From positions 81,707,135 to 81,771,134 of the forward strand of contig CM035166.1 of NCBI GenBank assembly GCA_020205615.1: a stretch of 64,000 nucleotides of DNA. Reading direction: 5' to 3'. Positions 22,791-34,807 of this stretch are shown here, piece after piece. Source of the DNA: Panax quinquefolius. Taxonomy: Eukaryota; Streptophyta; Magnoliopsida; Apiales; Araliaceae. The notes under the pieces are model-generated. The model ran no database searches. It saw only the letters and a list, made by a program, of their open reading frames with translations, and was not told the DNA's origin. Position 1 is the stretch's first letter, and each line of letters begins with the position of its first letter. Made by a program: the position numbers and the translations under genes.

Positions 22791-23152
22791 CGTTCGGTTT
22801 ACTCGCTTTTTGAGAAGTCATGAAAAATGCACTTCCTAAAACCAACGACTTTGTTTTGTCCATATCCACCTTTGGTGCTACCGTCCCAGCTAGACTTGAC
22901 TTTGGTGCACAAAAAAATTGGGCTAAATGACCTTCTCTTCTTGTAATTTCCACTTCTATTATCTTTGCCATGATTACCCATCAAGTGGTTACCATTCTCA
23001 AAGATGATAATTTCCCCACGATGGTTATCATTGTTCGATAGTCGTTGCCACCGAAGATGATTATTATCGTGTTGTTGGTCGTTACCTTTTGTTTGAGGTG
23101 AATCAACACTCTCATGTGCTTCATTGCTTATCTCGGCATTTTCGGATGTCAT
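22791..23152 (-). pseudogene. gag: gag fragment of element C, capsid deleted
   Basis: ATG at 23152 (minus) reads MTSENAEISNEAHESVDS, the same start as element B. After about 35 residues it jumps to the basic linker (NHLMGNHGKDNRSGNYKKRR) that in B lies after the capsid. The capsid is gone, no zinc knuckle is visible, and the open frame runs about 117 codons. The remaining N-terminus may be kept only because it overlaps packaging or leader signals. Confidence 0.7.
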
Positions 23153-23314
23153 TCTTAAACTTTGTCACAAAACAAGGGTTAATTAACATATCACATATTA
23201 TCCCTATACCGTTGACCAATTAAATACCAAATAAATTTAGGTAGGTCATACTAGCGAAGGAATTCCCGTCTCTCCCTCCTAGTTCTTATCTCACATCTCA
23301 CCGGGATCATATCC

Positions 23315-23331
23315 CTAAGCTACGATACCAA
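23315..23331 (-). other. Primer-binding site of element C
   Basis: The minus strand reads TTGGTATCGTAGCTTAG immediately after the 5' LTR. It shares TGGTATC with the initiator-Met PBS but differs after that, and it is the better-preserved version of the B site. Confidence 0.75.
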
Positions 23332-23332
23332 T

Positions 23333-25750
23333 CGTGACGCCCCCAAAATTAGGTATACGTCACCCATCTTGGGTCGCCACTTACATGGTACATAAATTCA
23401 AATACAACTTACTAACCTAACCTAATCGCCGTGTACAATACGACATAAAGCGTGAGTTTGAATACAAATATTATCTACTAGATATTATACAAACTCAAAA
23501 GGAGTCCTCATTACAACTATTATCACACTTTTTCACGAATAGGAGGACTACTAATGCTATCCTCGGACCATTACTTCGTTCCCAGAGCTCGTCCCGGCTA
23601 TGTTCTCATTTCACAAGAAACGGTGAAAGAAAAGGTGAGCTCAACTAGCCAAGAAGAAATATTATGACTAAGATAATGCGTAATAAATTATCATTAGCCT
23701 TCAACAATGATGTTAAACCGATAAAATACAATAGACAACCGGTTTAGCTGCGGTGGAATAAGCAACCCATTAAAAGAGTCAAGTAGAGAATAAAGTCTAC
23801 TATCTTTTAGGTTTTAAAAAGGTTTTCATCAATTTTTATCATTTGAGACTCGACATTTTAATAAATAAACCACCACATCTAATCATCCACGCATTACCAC
23901 GGTCAAGGATTTTCATCAAATTATCAATGGTCATGACTATACCGAATCACCCCGGTCATAATCATACCAAAAACTATCCATCATCGCATTATGTGCCATC
24001 GAGGACTTTTGTCACATCATTTATATCAAGTCGTGATTATACAAGAATGATCCACGGTCATAATCATACTAAGTTCATCTATGTACGTAAGCTAAAGATA
24101 ACATAATATAACATGAGGATGATGACAATGACATAATAATTCAATAAAACAAGTTCAAGAATTATTTAATCCATGAATTATTAACGTCCAAATTGTCAAC
24201 ATGATCTTTGTTTCAGTAGAGTAAAATTCAAGAATGATCGGAAGAATATTTCCATGAAAGATATGGATGAAACGCAAATATCAAGGATATTCTACTAATT
24301 TCATGGAGTATAGAAGTCAAAGTTTTAACCAATATTGGGTATAATAAAGAATGGAATAACAAAAGAAATCACCATGCATGCGATACTTAGCATGATAGAC
24401 AAAGTTATTCCAATGTAATAATAATAACGGAACTGTGTCGGTGAAATTCACACCGACAGGATGTTCCAACAGAATAATAAAGATGGAACCGATCCGGTGT
24501 AAAACACACAGATAGGATATTCCAATGAATGATAAAAGGCGGAACGAAGTCCGGTGTAAAACACATGACAGGATGTTCCAATGAGAATAATAAAAAGCGG
24601 AACCCGGTGTCCTGTAAAACACATGCAGCACAGGATGTTCCAATGTAATAATAGAAGAATGTCACCAAGTATAGGTAAAATCACGCGTATACTGAGTTAT
24701 TCCAATGAATAATAAGCAATGGAATAACATAAGGATTTCACCAAGTATAGGGTATGTCGCAGATACAAAGGTTATGTATAGGGTATGCCACTTTTACAAA
24801 AGTTATTCCAACCAGAATAATAATGAATGGAATAATGAAGTTCTCTTCAAGAAGAAAGAATAACACCCTTACTAGTAAAAGAACCGAATATAGAAGTAGT
24901 GAAGTAGCGAATACTCTTCTTCTTTCTATAATTTTCTCTCTATAGCTTCTCTCTATAATTTTCTCTCTAGAGTTTCAATGAATTAAGTAAGAAAATAATG
25001 AAGGAATGAGCTTCTATTTATAGGAAAATGGAATGCATAGTAACTAATCCATGAAGCGGTCGAGCGATTTACTTTAATCTGACGGTCCATATTTAAAGAA
25101 AAATCTTTTAAATAAAATATAATATATTCTATTTATATAAAAACATTTTACTATGCAAACACTATGCAATACTATGCAAAAACACTATGCAACACTATGC
25201 ATAATAAAATATAATATATTCTATTTATAGAATAACTTTAATAAAGTATTCTATTTTATATAAAAGATGTTTTCGTTTTATTACGTTAATAATACTGAAT
25301 AAAACAAAACGTCATTATCACTATAATAATTCATATTATTAATCGACAATAATGGAATCAAACCGAGTGACTTCTCACATAAGCATCAATAATCAATACC
25401 GTGTGCTACTATGCAACCACACGTATTATTTGTACTTTTTTTACTACTATGAAAGTAGTTCAACAAGAACTACGGTAAAACTTCCGCCGTTATTTCAATA
25501 AAATATTTTTGTCGTTTTCTCAATCAAACAATAATTACATTGTGCTGGGTCCACCAATGATTGGTAGTTGTACGAATATTCCCTGCTAAACCGAATATTC
25601 CCACCAATCGAATATAATATAACCACTTGCATACTTTTGCAAAATTTATAAATATTACCCACAACTATAATATTATCTCAAATTCACACCATAATATTAA
25701 AATTATTTCGACCAAATTTAAATCTTTATTGATAAAACTGGGGTCTCACA
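23333..25750 (-). repeat. 5' LTR of element C (2.42 kb)
   Basis: Pairs with 17183-19611. The inner end reads CGTGACGCCCCC where the other LTR has TGTGATGCCCCC, so each terminus has one base change. It contains the promoter at 25015-25022 and the ACTATGCAA repeats near 25150-25204. Confidence 0.92.
25015..25022 (-). promoter_or_regulatory. TATA box of C right LTR
   Basis: TATTTATA on the plus strand (TATAAATA in element sense), in the same context as the other three family LTRs. Confidence 0.7.
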
Positions 25751-25755
25751 TCAAA

Positions 25756-26684
25756 TACCAAAAGGTCCATTGCAACCACTTGAAATTCCGAATGGAAGTG
25801 GGAGCACATTACCATGGATTTCGTTCTGGGGTCTTCCTAAGGTTTCTCAAGGCATTGATGCGATTTGGGTCATTGTTGATAGATTGACCAAGTCTGCTCA
25901 TTTCTTACCGATACGAGAAACTTATACACTTGAACGTCTTGCTCGTATGTACATAAACGAGATTGTAAGACTGCATGGTATGCCGGTATCCATAGTTTCT
26001 GATCGAGACCCAAGATTCACTTCACGATTTTGGGTTAGTTTGCAAAAAGCTATGGGCACAGACTTACGATTTAGCTCGGCATATCATCCTCAGACGGACG
26101 GACAGTCAGAGAGGACTATTCAAACTCTTGAAGATCTATTAAGACTCTGTGTCCTTGATTTCAAGGGGAGTTGGGACAAGTTCTTACCATTGGTGGAGTT
26201 TTCCTACAACAACAGTTATCAAACAAGTATTGGCATGGCTCCATTCGAAGCGTTGTATGGAAGAAAGTGTCGTTCTCCAGTATGCTGGGATGAGGTGGGT
26301 GAAGCAACGTTGTTGGGACCGGAGTTGGTACGTATGACTACGGAAAAGATTCAAATGATCCGACAACGTATAAAAACCTCACAAAATCGACAAAAGAGTT
26401 ATGCTGATTTTCATCGAAAGGATGTGGAATTCGATATAGGAGATCATGTGTTGTTAAGAGTTGCTCCATAGAAAGGAGTTACAAGATTTGGAAAGAGAGG
26501 AAAACTTAATCCTCGATTCATCGGTCCATTTTAATCCTCGATCGAGTAGGGCTGTGGCCTATAGACTCGCTCGCTTACCGCCAAATATGTCTCGTGTTCA
26601 TAATGTTTTCACATATCCATGTTACGTAAATATGTGAAAGACCGAACCATATTATTGAGTTAGAACCAGGACGAAATAGCGGAA
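25756..26684 (+). pseudogene. pol: Integrase core of element B (after the insertion)
   Basis: Continues from AEHQ at 17182. The first catalytic Asp (ITMDF) is in a frame that ends at a TAA near 25837; the main frame from 25770 carries [34 protein letters not shown] (second Asp) and [14 protein letters not shown] (Glu), so the DD35E triad is encoded but split by one frameshift. The frame runs to a stop at 26469-26471 where relatives have Trp (VAPWKG, here TAG). Beyond it RGKLNPRFIGPF is readable, then stops and shifts accumulate through 26540-26680. Confidence 0.92.
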
Positions 26685-26894
26685 GATTTGACGTATGAAG
26701 AGGTTCCTGTTCAAATTTTGATAAGAAGGAACATATTCTACGCTCCCAAGGTTATACCTCAAGTCAAAGTTTTGTGGAGGAACCACGATGTTGAGGAAAT
26801 GACTTGGGAGTTAGAATCTGAAATGAAATCAAGGTATCCTTACCTCTTCGACATACCAGGTACGTACCCTAATTTCGAGGGCGAAATTTCATAA
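26685..26894 (+). pseudogene. Chromodomain of element B
   Basis: DLTYEEVPVQIL, KVIPQVKVLWRNHDVEEMTW and ELESEMKSRYPYLF match the chromodomain pattern at the end of chromovirus integrase. An open stretch extends to GTYPNFEGEIS and stops just before the polypurine tract. It matches the A chromodomain motif by motif, with a degraded middle (LIRRNIFYAP). Confidence 0.85.
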
Positions 26895-26905
26895 GAAGGG
26901 GAGGT
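26892..26905 (+). other. Polypurine tract of element B
   Basis: TAAGAAGGGGAGGT abuts the 3' LTR start TGTAAGACC. Confidence 0.8.
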
Positions 26906-29483
26906 TGTAAGACCCCAACTTTTATAAATAAAGATGAATTTTCTATAAATATTATTTTTGAATATTATGGAATAAATTTGATATAATGTTATAGTTGTGG
27001 GTAATATTTATAAATTTTGCAAAGTAAGCAAGTTGTTATAAAATATTCGTTTGGTCGGGGAATATTCTTTTTGTTGGGGAATATTCGCATTTATGACTCA
27101 ATCTTAAGTGGACCCCACAAATGTAAGTATTATCGTAGTTAGAAAACGGAAAAATTATCTTTCTATAAAAATAACTTGGCAGAGGTGTTACTGAATTAAA
27201 ATTGTTGAACTACCCGGTGGTAAAAAAGTACAAGAATCGCATGGTTGCATAAGAGTAGACACCAGATTGATTATTGATGCTTACGTGAGAAGTCACTTAG
27301 CTATACTCAATTATTGCTACGAGAATTGCTACATCATATCTCTTATATTATTGATTCAATTATTGTCACAAAGATCATCTCAGTATAATATGTTATAGTA
27401 TTAAATCAATAATTGAGACGACAAGTTATAAATGATTAATAATTGTTGAAAGATTAAATATGTGTTGATTAAAAATAAAATGATTTGTGGTAATATTTAT
27501 TCAATCCTTGATGTATATAAAGAGTCTGTTATGAGACGTTTGTGGTAAGTTTGATTATTTTATGGGGGGCCCATATGTCATCATCTAAGAGTCTCTTCAT
27601 CAATAGTAATTACCTTCGTCAATAGTATTTACCTTCGTCAATAGTATTTACCTTCGTCAATAGTATTTACCTTCGTCAATAGTATTTACTTTCCTCAATA
27701 GTAATTACCTTCTTCAATAGTAATTACCTTCGTCAATAGTAATTACCTTCGTCAATAGTAATTACCCTTCGCAAATAGTAGTTGTCCCTTCAATATTACT
27801 AAGAGTTAACTGCCTCTTCAGTGTTCCAAGGGTTAATTACCCCTTCGCAAATAGTAGTTGTCTCTTCAATATTACCAAGAGTCATTTTGACCCTTCGTTA
27901 AGACCAAGAGCCACCCTCAGTTTTTCTATAAATAGAAAGCTCATTCCTTCATTATTTCTTACAAATTCACTGAAACTCTAGAGAGAGAAACTATAGAGAG
28001 AAAGAAGAAAAGTATTCTGCTACTTCACTTTTCCAATATTCAGTTCTTCTAAGGTAGGGAATATTATTTGTTGTACCCGTAAGGGGTGTTATTCTTTCTT
28101 ATTCATGAAGAGAACTGTTGTTATTCCATTGCTTATTATTCTATTGGAATAACTTTCAGATATGCGTTTACCCTATACTTGGTGACATTCTTCTATTATT
28201 CATTGGAACATCCTGTTTGTGTGTTTTACAGGACTGGTTCCGTCTTTTTATTATTATTCATTGGAACATCCCGTCGTGTGTTTTACGTCGGACCTGGTTC
28301 TATTCTTTTTTATTACGTTGAATATCCTCGTCTCATGCATGCGTTTCTATTAGGACTGGTTCCGTTATTTATTATTCTCGTTGGAATAACTCGCTGTCTT
28401 GAGTCTATCGCATGCATGGTGATTTCTTTTGTTATTCCATTCTTTATTATACCCAGTTGGTTGAAACTTTGACTTCTATACTCCATGAAATTAGTGGAAT
28501 ATTCTTGATATTTGCGCTTCATCCAGTATCCTTTCACGGAAATATTCTTCTCAATATTCTTAAATTTTTACTCTACAAAGTAGTATTATGTTGACAATTG
28601 GATGTTATTGGTTCCTAGATAAATTAATTCTTGAACTTGTTTTATTGAATTCTTATATCATTGTCATCATCCTCATGTTTATATTATGTTGAAAGTCATC
28701 TGTATTCGTAGTGCATAGATGGACTTGGTATGATTATGATCAGAGACTATTCGGTGTAATCACGACCGTAATGTTACAAATGATGTGGTAAAATCCTCAA
28801 ATTGGTAGTAGTGCATTGATGGACGATTGTTGGCATGATCATGACCATTAATGAATACACAACTATTCTTGGCCCGTAGTGCATGAATAATTGTGGTCGT
28901 GATACTAAAGAATAACCTCGTCAGTAGTGCGGGGGTGATTCGATGATGTGGAATATTTATTAAAGTCGAGTCTCACTATAATGATGATGAAAAACCTTTT
29001 AAATCATAAAAGATAGTAGATTTTATTTTCTACTTGACTCTTTTAATGGATTCTTTGGTTCACCTGTAGTTAAACTTGATGTTCATTATATTTTATCGGT
29101 TTAACATCTGTTGTAGTCTAATGATAATTTATTACGCATTATCTTAGTCATAATATTTCTTATTGAGCTAGTTGAGCTCACCTTTCTTTCCTTTGTTCTC
29201 TTGTGAAATGAGAATACAAATTTGGGGGACAGTCTGGGAACGGAGTAATGGTCCAGAGGATAGCATTAGTAGTCCTCACTATTCTGTGAAATAGTGTGAT
29301 AATAATTGTAATGAGGACTCCTTTTGAGTTTGTATAATATCTAGTAGACAATATTTGTATTCAAACTCACAGTTTATGTCGTATTGTACACGACAGTTAT
29401 ATTAGTAAGTTGTATTTAAATTCAGTACCATGTATCTGACTACCCAAGATGGGTGATGTATACCTAATTTTGGGGGCGTCACA
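26906..29483 (+). repeat. 3' LTR of element B (2.58 kb)
   Basis: Pairs with 10898-13500. Contains the 18-bp array (about 27595-27765), the TATA box TATAAATA at 27927-27934 and the approximately 60-bp array (about 28120-28400). Ends GGGGGCGTCACA. Confidence 0.93.
27927..27934 (+). promoter_or_regulatory. TATA box of B 3' LTR
   Basis: TATAAATA in the same context as at 11929. Confidence 0.7.
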
Positions 29484-29648
29484 TATAATATCTCATGTTA
29501 TCTTACAACTCTCTAAATTATAAATTAAATTAATTTAGAATATTATCTAATAAATTTAATTCATAAATATTTATTAACAACAATCACATCAATAAAATAT
29601 TTATTTAATTTAATAAATATTTTAAATTACAAATAATAAAATCTTGGA
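29484..29648. other. AT-rich flank joining B to the Tat gag
   Basis: AT-rich, no ORF. It continues 10113-10897 across the B insertion. It ends in GGATTGTTACAG just before gag homology starts, which could be the boundary of an older insertion. Confidence 0.4.
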
Positions 29649-30112
29649 TTGTTACAGAAGTTTCACCTATTCAGATCTCTGCATATTCCCAGGACTCGAT
29701 ATCCTGATAAATTCCATGTCCAAGAGTTTGAAATGTATAATGGGGCAGTCGATCCCTATACACACCTAAAAGTATATATTGGAGAGCTGGGGTCTTATGT
29801 AGAGGATGAAAAGCTCATAATGCAGTTATTCCAAAAAAAGTCTTACTGAAGAGGCTAGAGCCTGGTATGCCCGACTTGACAATGCCAAAATCTATAACTG
29901 GGAAGAGTTAGCCTACACCTTCCTAAATTAGTATACCTTCTAGTCACAAATGGCTCCAGACAGATATCAAATCACCAAAGTTAAAATGCAGAACAGTGAA
30001 TTTTTCCGGTGAATATGCCCAAAGGTGGAGACATCCGATAACGCAAGTCATTCCATCAATGACAAAAATTAAGATGGTAATAACATTTATTGATATACAA
30101 GAGGCACCTTAC
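29649..30112 (+). pseudogene. gag: Tat/Ogre-type gag, N-terminal part
   Basis: Motifs PDKFHVQEFEMYNGAVDPYT, HLKVYIGELGSYVEDEKLIM and, after a frameshift, SLTEEARAWYARLDNAKIYN and MAPDRYQITKVKMQNSE match the capsid region of Tat-clade gag. The frame breaks near 29832 in a run of seven A, where six would keep it open. Two later stops are TAG where relatives have Gln (CAG). There is no ATG at the start; the beginning is truncated. The sequence stops at the D insertion within the codons for EAPYFE. Confidence 0.75.
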
Positions 30113-30419
30113 TGTGATAACCTGTGATTTCGAATAATTAAAATTTTACGAATATTTTTTATTTATTAATATTAATATTGATTATCAATTTTGTGACAAG
30201 TATCTGTGATACGAGTCTCGAGAAGGGGTTAATTTGTGTATTGACTAATAAATTTAGAGTAGAGTTGTGCTTAACAGCTTTAGAAACTCTAACCCTAATT
30301 TCTGCATAGGGATTCAATAGAAAATATAATTAAAATAATTATATTAAAGAGTATGTGTTAGTATTGTATAGAGATATTGATCAATGATTGATCGGATAAG
30401 GTTTAAAATTAATAAACCC

Positions 30420-30570
30420 CAATAAGAGATTAAAAACCCTAATCTCAAGATTAGAAACCCTAACGCGCAGTTACAAACCCTAATCGGGATTTCTAAACAC
30501 ACAGATTAGGCAACCCTAATCCTAATTGGAAGGCCTAATATATTTATTAAACGTTGATATGATTAGGAAA
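30420..30570 (+). promoter_or_regulatory. Telo-box cluster in D LTR (U3)
   Basis: At least five copies of the AACCCTAA core, several as the full telo-box AAACCCTAA or GAAACCCTAA, within 150 bp and 300-450 bp before the TATA box. The motif equals the plant telomere unit and is a known promoter element bound by Myb/TRB-type factors. Matched at about 37140-37380 in the 3' LTR. Confidence 0.65.
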
Positions 30571-30872
30571 CCCTAATTTTAGTTTTAAACTTTTAATTTT
30601 CTAATTTAAAAATCCTAATTAGAAAATTTTAGAATTGGAGTATTTAAAACCTAAGGGTTAGAACCTTAGGGTTAACCCCTAAGGGTGTGACAAATTCCAT
30701 GTATGCCATTAAATTTATTTTGCAAATGACAAAAATACTCTTTTTATATTTTTTTAATAGCTAGCTTGCAAATCTAGCAAATATTAGATTTGGTAACCTA
30801 ATACTTTGACTTTGCGGCTAAAAATCTCCAGCAAAATTCGTCCATTGTATCAGCCATAGCAACATATCATCA

Positions 30873-30880
30873 TATAAATA
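30873..30880 (+). promoter_or_regulatory. TATA box of D 5' LTR
   Basis: TATAAATA in ATCATATAAATAGATTTGG, followed within 100 bp by CT-rich sequence (CTACTCTCTCTCTCACC), a normal plant promoter layout. Repeated at 37640-37647. Confidence 0.75.
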
Positions 30881-32020
30881 GATTTGGGAGAGAAAGTCTA
30901 GTATTTCCTTTATTTCGCATCCAAGCTCTCACCTACTCTCTCTCTCACCTATACCTCCGAAAATATTAAGTGTATCAGTCATAGAATAGCCCCTTGATCA
31001 ACCAATATCAGATTGGAGAGCTAAGATCAAGAATTTAAAGAACGAAGGTATAAACCTAAAACCTATTTTGATCCATGTTGCTAAGAAAAAGTTTGTGTTT
31101 ATGTGTTTAGATCTTTGCTAGATGATGTTTAATGATGATCTATGTTGATATAACATAGATCCATAGCATCAAAATGTTTTAAAATTGAGTTTTTCCAAAA
31201 CTGTCAAGAACACGATTTGTGGTCTAACATGCTTATGTCAGGAGCCACAGATCCGTGTCTGTTTACGATTTTCCTTATTTTATGTTTTGAATTGGTAGTC
31301 TGGTATGTTGTCTTTAATCTTCAAGTGGTAGTATATCTATTAGATGTTTGGATTGGAAGTTAATAACGGTCAAAACCCGTTGACCGGGCAAGACCATGAA
31401 CTTTCTAGGTAACCCAGAAAGTGAAATATAGCGTCTGACATGTTTTTGCAACGTCTATATTTGTCAGGTTGTTTGTTGTTTGTTAATGTTGTTGAATACA
31501 TGTTATAGACTTCTAGATGGAGTATATATCCGTGCCTTAAAACCTTTTAAACAACAGTTGTGTAGGATATAAGAGATGGTCAAAGTAGCCATCCTAGACT
31601 GATTTTGAGTTTCTGGAAATTCCATAAATCCATATGAACAGGACGTCTGACATACTTTGACTGTATGATTCCGGGAAATCCTGCTGATGATAAATTGATC
31701 TATTGATTTAGTAATGTTCCTTGACATAATGAGTACACATTTGAGCCAGTAGATCATATGAACCATGATCAGGACACTTAGATAATCAAGCTGTAATATA
31801 GCCACTCGAACTGCCTGGGTTTCTAGAAAACCCAGGTGACGTCTGACAACAAGTTTAATTGCCCAAATCTTCATGTTATGTTGTGATATGACCAAAATGA
31901 TGATTGCTAAATGTAGTATTACATGTCCACTACATGGTCAAAGTTTTAGTTAGCCCAGAAACGATTTTTAACCGAAAAGTTAAGCTGGTCAAAGTTGACC
32001 CCTTGTACTGCCGGCTGTCA

Positions 32021-32043
32021 GTGTTCTTGAGGCTCAAGAACAC
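32021..32043. repeat. Perfect hairpin in D LTR
   Basis: GTGTTCTTGA, loop GGC, TCAAGAACAC: 10-bp arms without mismatch. Kept identical at 38790-38812 in the other LTR. Smaller AGCGAC/GTCGCT inverted repeats follow directly. Confidence 0.7.
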
Positions 32044-34569
32044 CAACAGCGACGCTAAGTGTCGCTAAAGGGTTATAGCGACGATTTTATTTATTTTATT
32101 TTTTGAATATTCTGGAAAATGCTTAAAAATAGAAATAAATTATAAAAATTACTAAAAATTGTTTTAAAAATCATTTTAAATTCGGAAAAATAACTTTTCA
32201 TTATTTGGGACATATTTCATTAATATTTATAATTATTTGAATATTAATGCTATTTAATTTATTTAATTAGTGTATTAAATAAATTAGAGAAAAATGATTT
32301 TAATTATATAAAAATCATTTTAAATTAGAATAAAGTATTTAAAAATATTTTGAGTTACAAAATGTAATTTTAATATTTTAGAGAATTTTCATTATTAAAT
32401 CAAGTATTAATGATATAAGATTTATTTAATTATTAAATTAAATAATTAAGTAAAATGATTTTATTTATTTAAAAATCATTTTAAATAAGAATAAAGTGTT
32501 AAAAATATTTTGAATTATAAAATATAATTTTCAATATTTTTGGGAATTCTCATTAATAAATTAATATTAATGATATTACATTTATTAATTATTATATTAA
32601 ATAAATGAATTAAAATGATTTTATTGATTTAAAAATGAGAAAATGATTTAAAAATATTTTAAGTTATAATAAATGACTTTTAATATTTTGATAATAATTT
32701 CATTAATATTTAAATATTAATGGTGATGATTTAAAATGATTTTAATTACTTTAAAAATTATTTAAGTAGAATATTGATGATTTAAAATATTATAAGTTAT
32801 TAATAATAACTTTAATATTTTGACAAGTATTACGTTAATATTTTTATATTATTAAATATTAATAATAATAAGATTATTTGATAATTAAATTATTTAAAAA
32901 TGATTCCGATGTTTGAAAAAATATTATAAATTATAATAATTGTTTATAAATTATTAAAAGCTTTCAAAAAATATTATAAATGATATTTGACTTATCTAAA
33001 ATAATATTGAAGCTTAGAGACCAAGATTAATTGACTATAAATGTGTTAATTGTCGGATAGGGTGACCAGAACACAGAGATGAGACCGAAGTCCAACCGGA
33101 CCAAACTAGTTAGACTTGATAAGTGTTTATATAGGTTATAAACACTAATGTGGCTGTGTGGTAATGTGCCGAGGAGAAGTTTGACTGTAGAATACAGTGT
33201 TACGTGATTATAAATTATTGTGCTAATTGGGAGACCGATATTATTGGTTATTGGTCTTTCAAAGCGAGATAAGTATATTATTGTAGTCGTAATCAACGCG
33301 GAAGGCAAGTTTCCTAACTCAACCTTGAGTTATATTTATTCAATTATTATAGTGGTTAATTATTATTGATTAGACCACGTCCACGAATTTATTATTGATT
33401 ATTCGCAGTTAGGGCATGATTATTAATTTAAATTGAATTAGTGATTCTAAGAATATACTTGTAGAATAACTCTTGTTGGTTATTCACATCTGTAGAAAGC
33501 TATTATTGATTTCAAATAGTACAATTAATTTTGTCTATTGTTTAATCGTATTGAAACATGTCTTAGCTAATTGTTTTGGCTAGACGAAAATTTGTTAGAA
33601 CTTGATAGGTTCAAGAAGAGAAGAGAAGAGTATTCAGTTATTATTGATAGATCAATGTTAGCTGTTTCGGCTAGATCAAAAAAGCAAAACTTGATAGGTT
33701 TGAGAAGAGAAGTGATTAGATATTGAAATCATTGCATTTCTTTGTTAAATCAAATTTTGATTCAAAGACTGAGAAGAACAACCTTTTATATAAAGGGAAC
33801 ATTTTAGGTCGATATATTCTACTATCACAAGACATCGTTAAGTATTATGCATAATATAGGGTATAATAAAGCTGATCACTTGTTATACTTGCAGAGGGGT
33901 ATGATTTAATCTTTATGGTTATCTGATACTCCTGCGTGTGTATCAAATTAAATCTTTAATAGATACCCGAGAAGAGAAGTTCTAGATCCAATGGATCGCT
34001 CAACATAAATCTGGAAAACATTCCACTTTATTATTGCATAGAATTGATTCTTGTTCATTCAATAAAATATCGTAGAAATTTTGAAAGCGTTGTACTATTT
34101 CATTATCAAATTATTGTGTTGTATAGAAAGTGAGAAGACTTGTTATTGATTAACGAATTGTTCAGCTAATTAAAAGTTCCCCGAACTTTGGTATTATTCT
34201 ATCAAAATAGATCGATTATTATTCTGATAATTATACATTCATTGTATATCTTAACTTGCGGGGCAAATTTGTTGCTCACCCTTGCTAAATAAAACTTTTC
34301 AGCTAAGGACGATATTGCAGAAGGTGTGTGAAGAATAGAGGCAAATGCATAGTGATAAATTAGTTATGATGAAGCATATTTATTATGTTGTTTGTAAACC
34401 CTTTTTATATATCTAAGGGGTATGTTTGTAATGTTAAGGTTAGCGGACCTGGGATTAATGTATTAACAACTTATTTTAATTTGATATGTATTACTATTTC
34501 TATATAAATGGGTAGTTAGATGTTATTATATTATGGATCGTGAGCACCAGATTTGGGGGTGTCACAAGT

Positions 34570-34581
34570 TGGTATCAAAGC
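34570..34581 (+). other. Primer-binding site of element D
   Basis: TGGTATCAAAGC, identical to element A, three bases after the LTR. Confidence 0.85.
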
Positions 34582-34594
34582 TGTAGTGACCAAG

Positions 34595-34620
34595 GCGTCA
34601 CAAGTTGGTAGCAGAGTTGT
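34595..34620 (+). repeat. Duplicated LTR-end/PBS junction
   Basis: GCGTCACAAGTTGGTAGCAGAG repeats the junction GTGTCACAAGTTGGTATCAAAG 34 bases earlier, so the leader has two PBS-like sites. This could come from template slippage during strand transfer. Confidence 0.7.
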
Positions 34621-34807
34621 AGGTTATAAACCTAAAGTGGGGTAGGGGAAAACCCTAGGATTATAACCATAAGCAAAATCTAGAATACTCATTTAGAGTA
34701 CTAATTGAGGGATTGCCGAAATATATCGATAGTGAGATAGGTGGACACATAGTGTGAGAAGTTCGTACTGGAGAAGTATTAATCAAGTCAATTAGACAGA
34801 TGGTAGG

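Larger units (their letters stand above)
17183..25750 (-). mobile_element. Element C: non-autonomous gypsy element nested in B's integrase
   Basis: Bounded by perfect 5-bp target duplications TCAAA (17178-17182 and 25751-25755). Reading on the minus strand: 5' LTR 25750-23333, PBS, a short gag fragment, a protease remnant, a foreign 2.4 kb block with a tandem array, the last codons of pol, a polypurine tract, and 3' LTR 19611-17183. LTR ends, gag start, PBS and PPT match element B, so it belongs to the same family. RT, RNase H, most of integrase, the capsid core and the zinc knuckles are missing. It must have been moved by proteins from a complete relative. Confidence 0.93.
10898..29483 (+). 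mobile_element. Element B: chromovirus (gypsy) retrotransposon, interrupted by element C
   Basis: Two homologous LTRs (10898-13500 and 26906-29483) enclose gag, protease, RT, RNase H, integrase and chromodomain in gypsy order. Its integrase is interrupted at 17183-25750 by element C. Flanking bases TATAT (left) and TATAA (right) form an imperfect 5-bp target duplication. The length without the insert is about 10 kb. The family is distinct from A (different LTR, gag and PBS) but has the same domain order and chromodomain. Gag, protease, RT and integrase all carry breaks. Confidence 0.92.
30113..34566 (+). repeat. 5' LTR of element D (4,454 bp)
   Basis: Starts TGTGATAACC, ends GGGGGTGTCACA. 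Upstream of the TATA box is a cluster of AAACCCTAA motifs (30420-30570). A GTGTTCTTGA/TCAAGAACAC hairpin lies at 32021-32043, followed by TCGCTAAAG..AGCGACG repeats. 32090-32990 is very AT-rich with recurring AAAATCATTTTAAAT and AAATATTTT words. Short ORFs, such as minus 31503-31895, are matched in the other LTR but have no coding signature. Confidence 0.93.

Noticed and set aside
30420..30570. Interstitial telomere repeat
   Set aside because: Motifs are scattered AACCCTAA units at fixed places in both LTRs rather than a tandem TTTAGGG array, so promoter telo-boxes fit better.
31503..31895. 130-codon minus ORF in the D LTR, also present in part at 38332-38664
   Set aside because: Its repetition is explained by the LTR pair, the second copy is shorter, and it has no recognisable domain.
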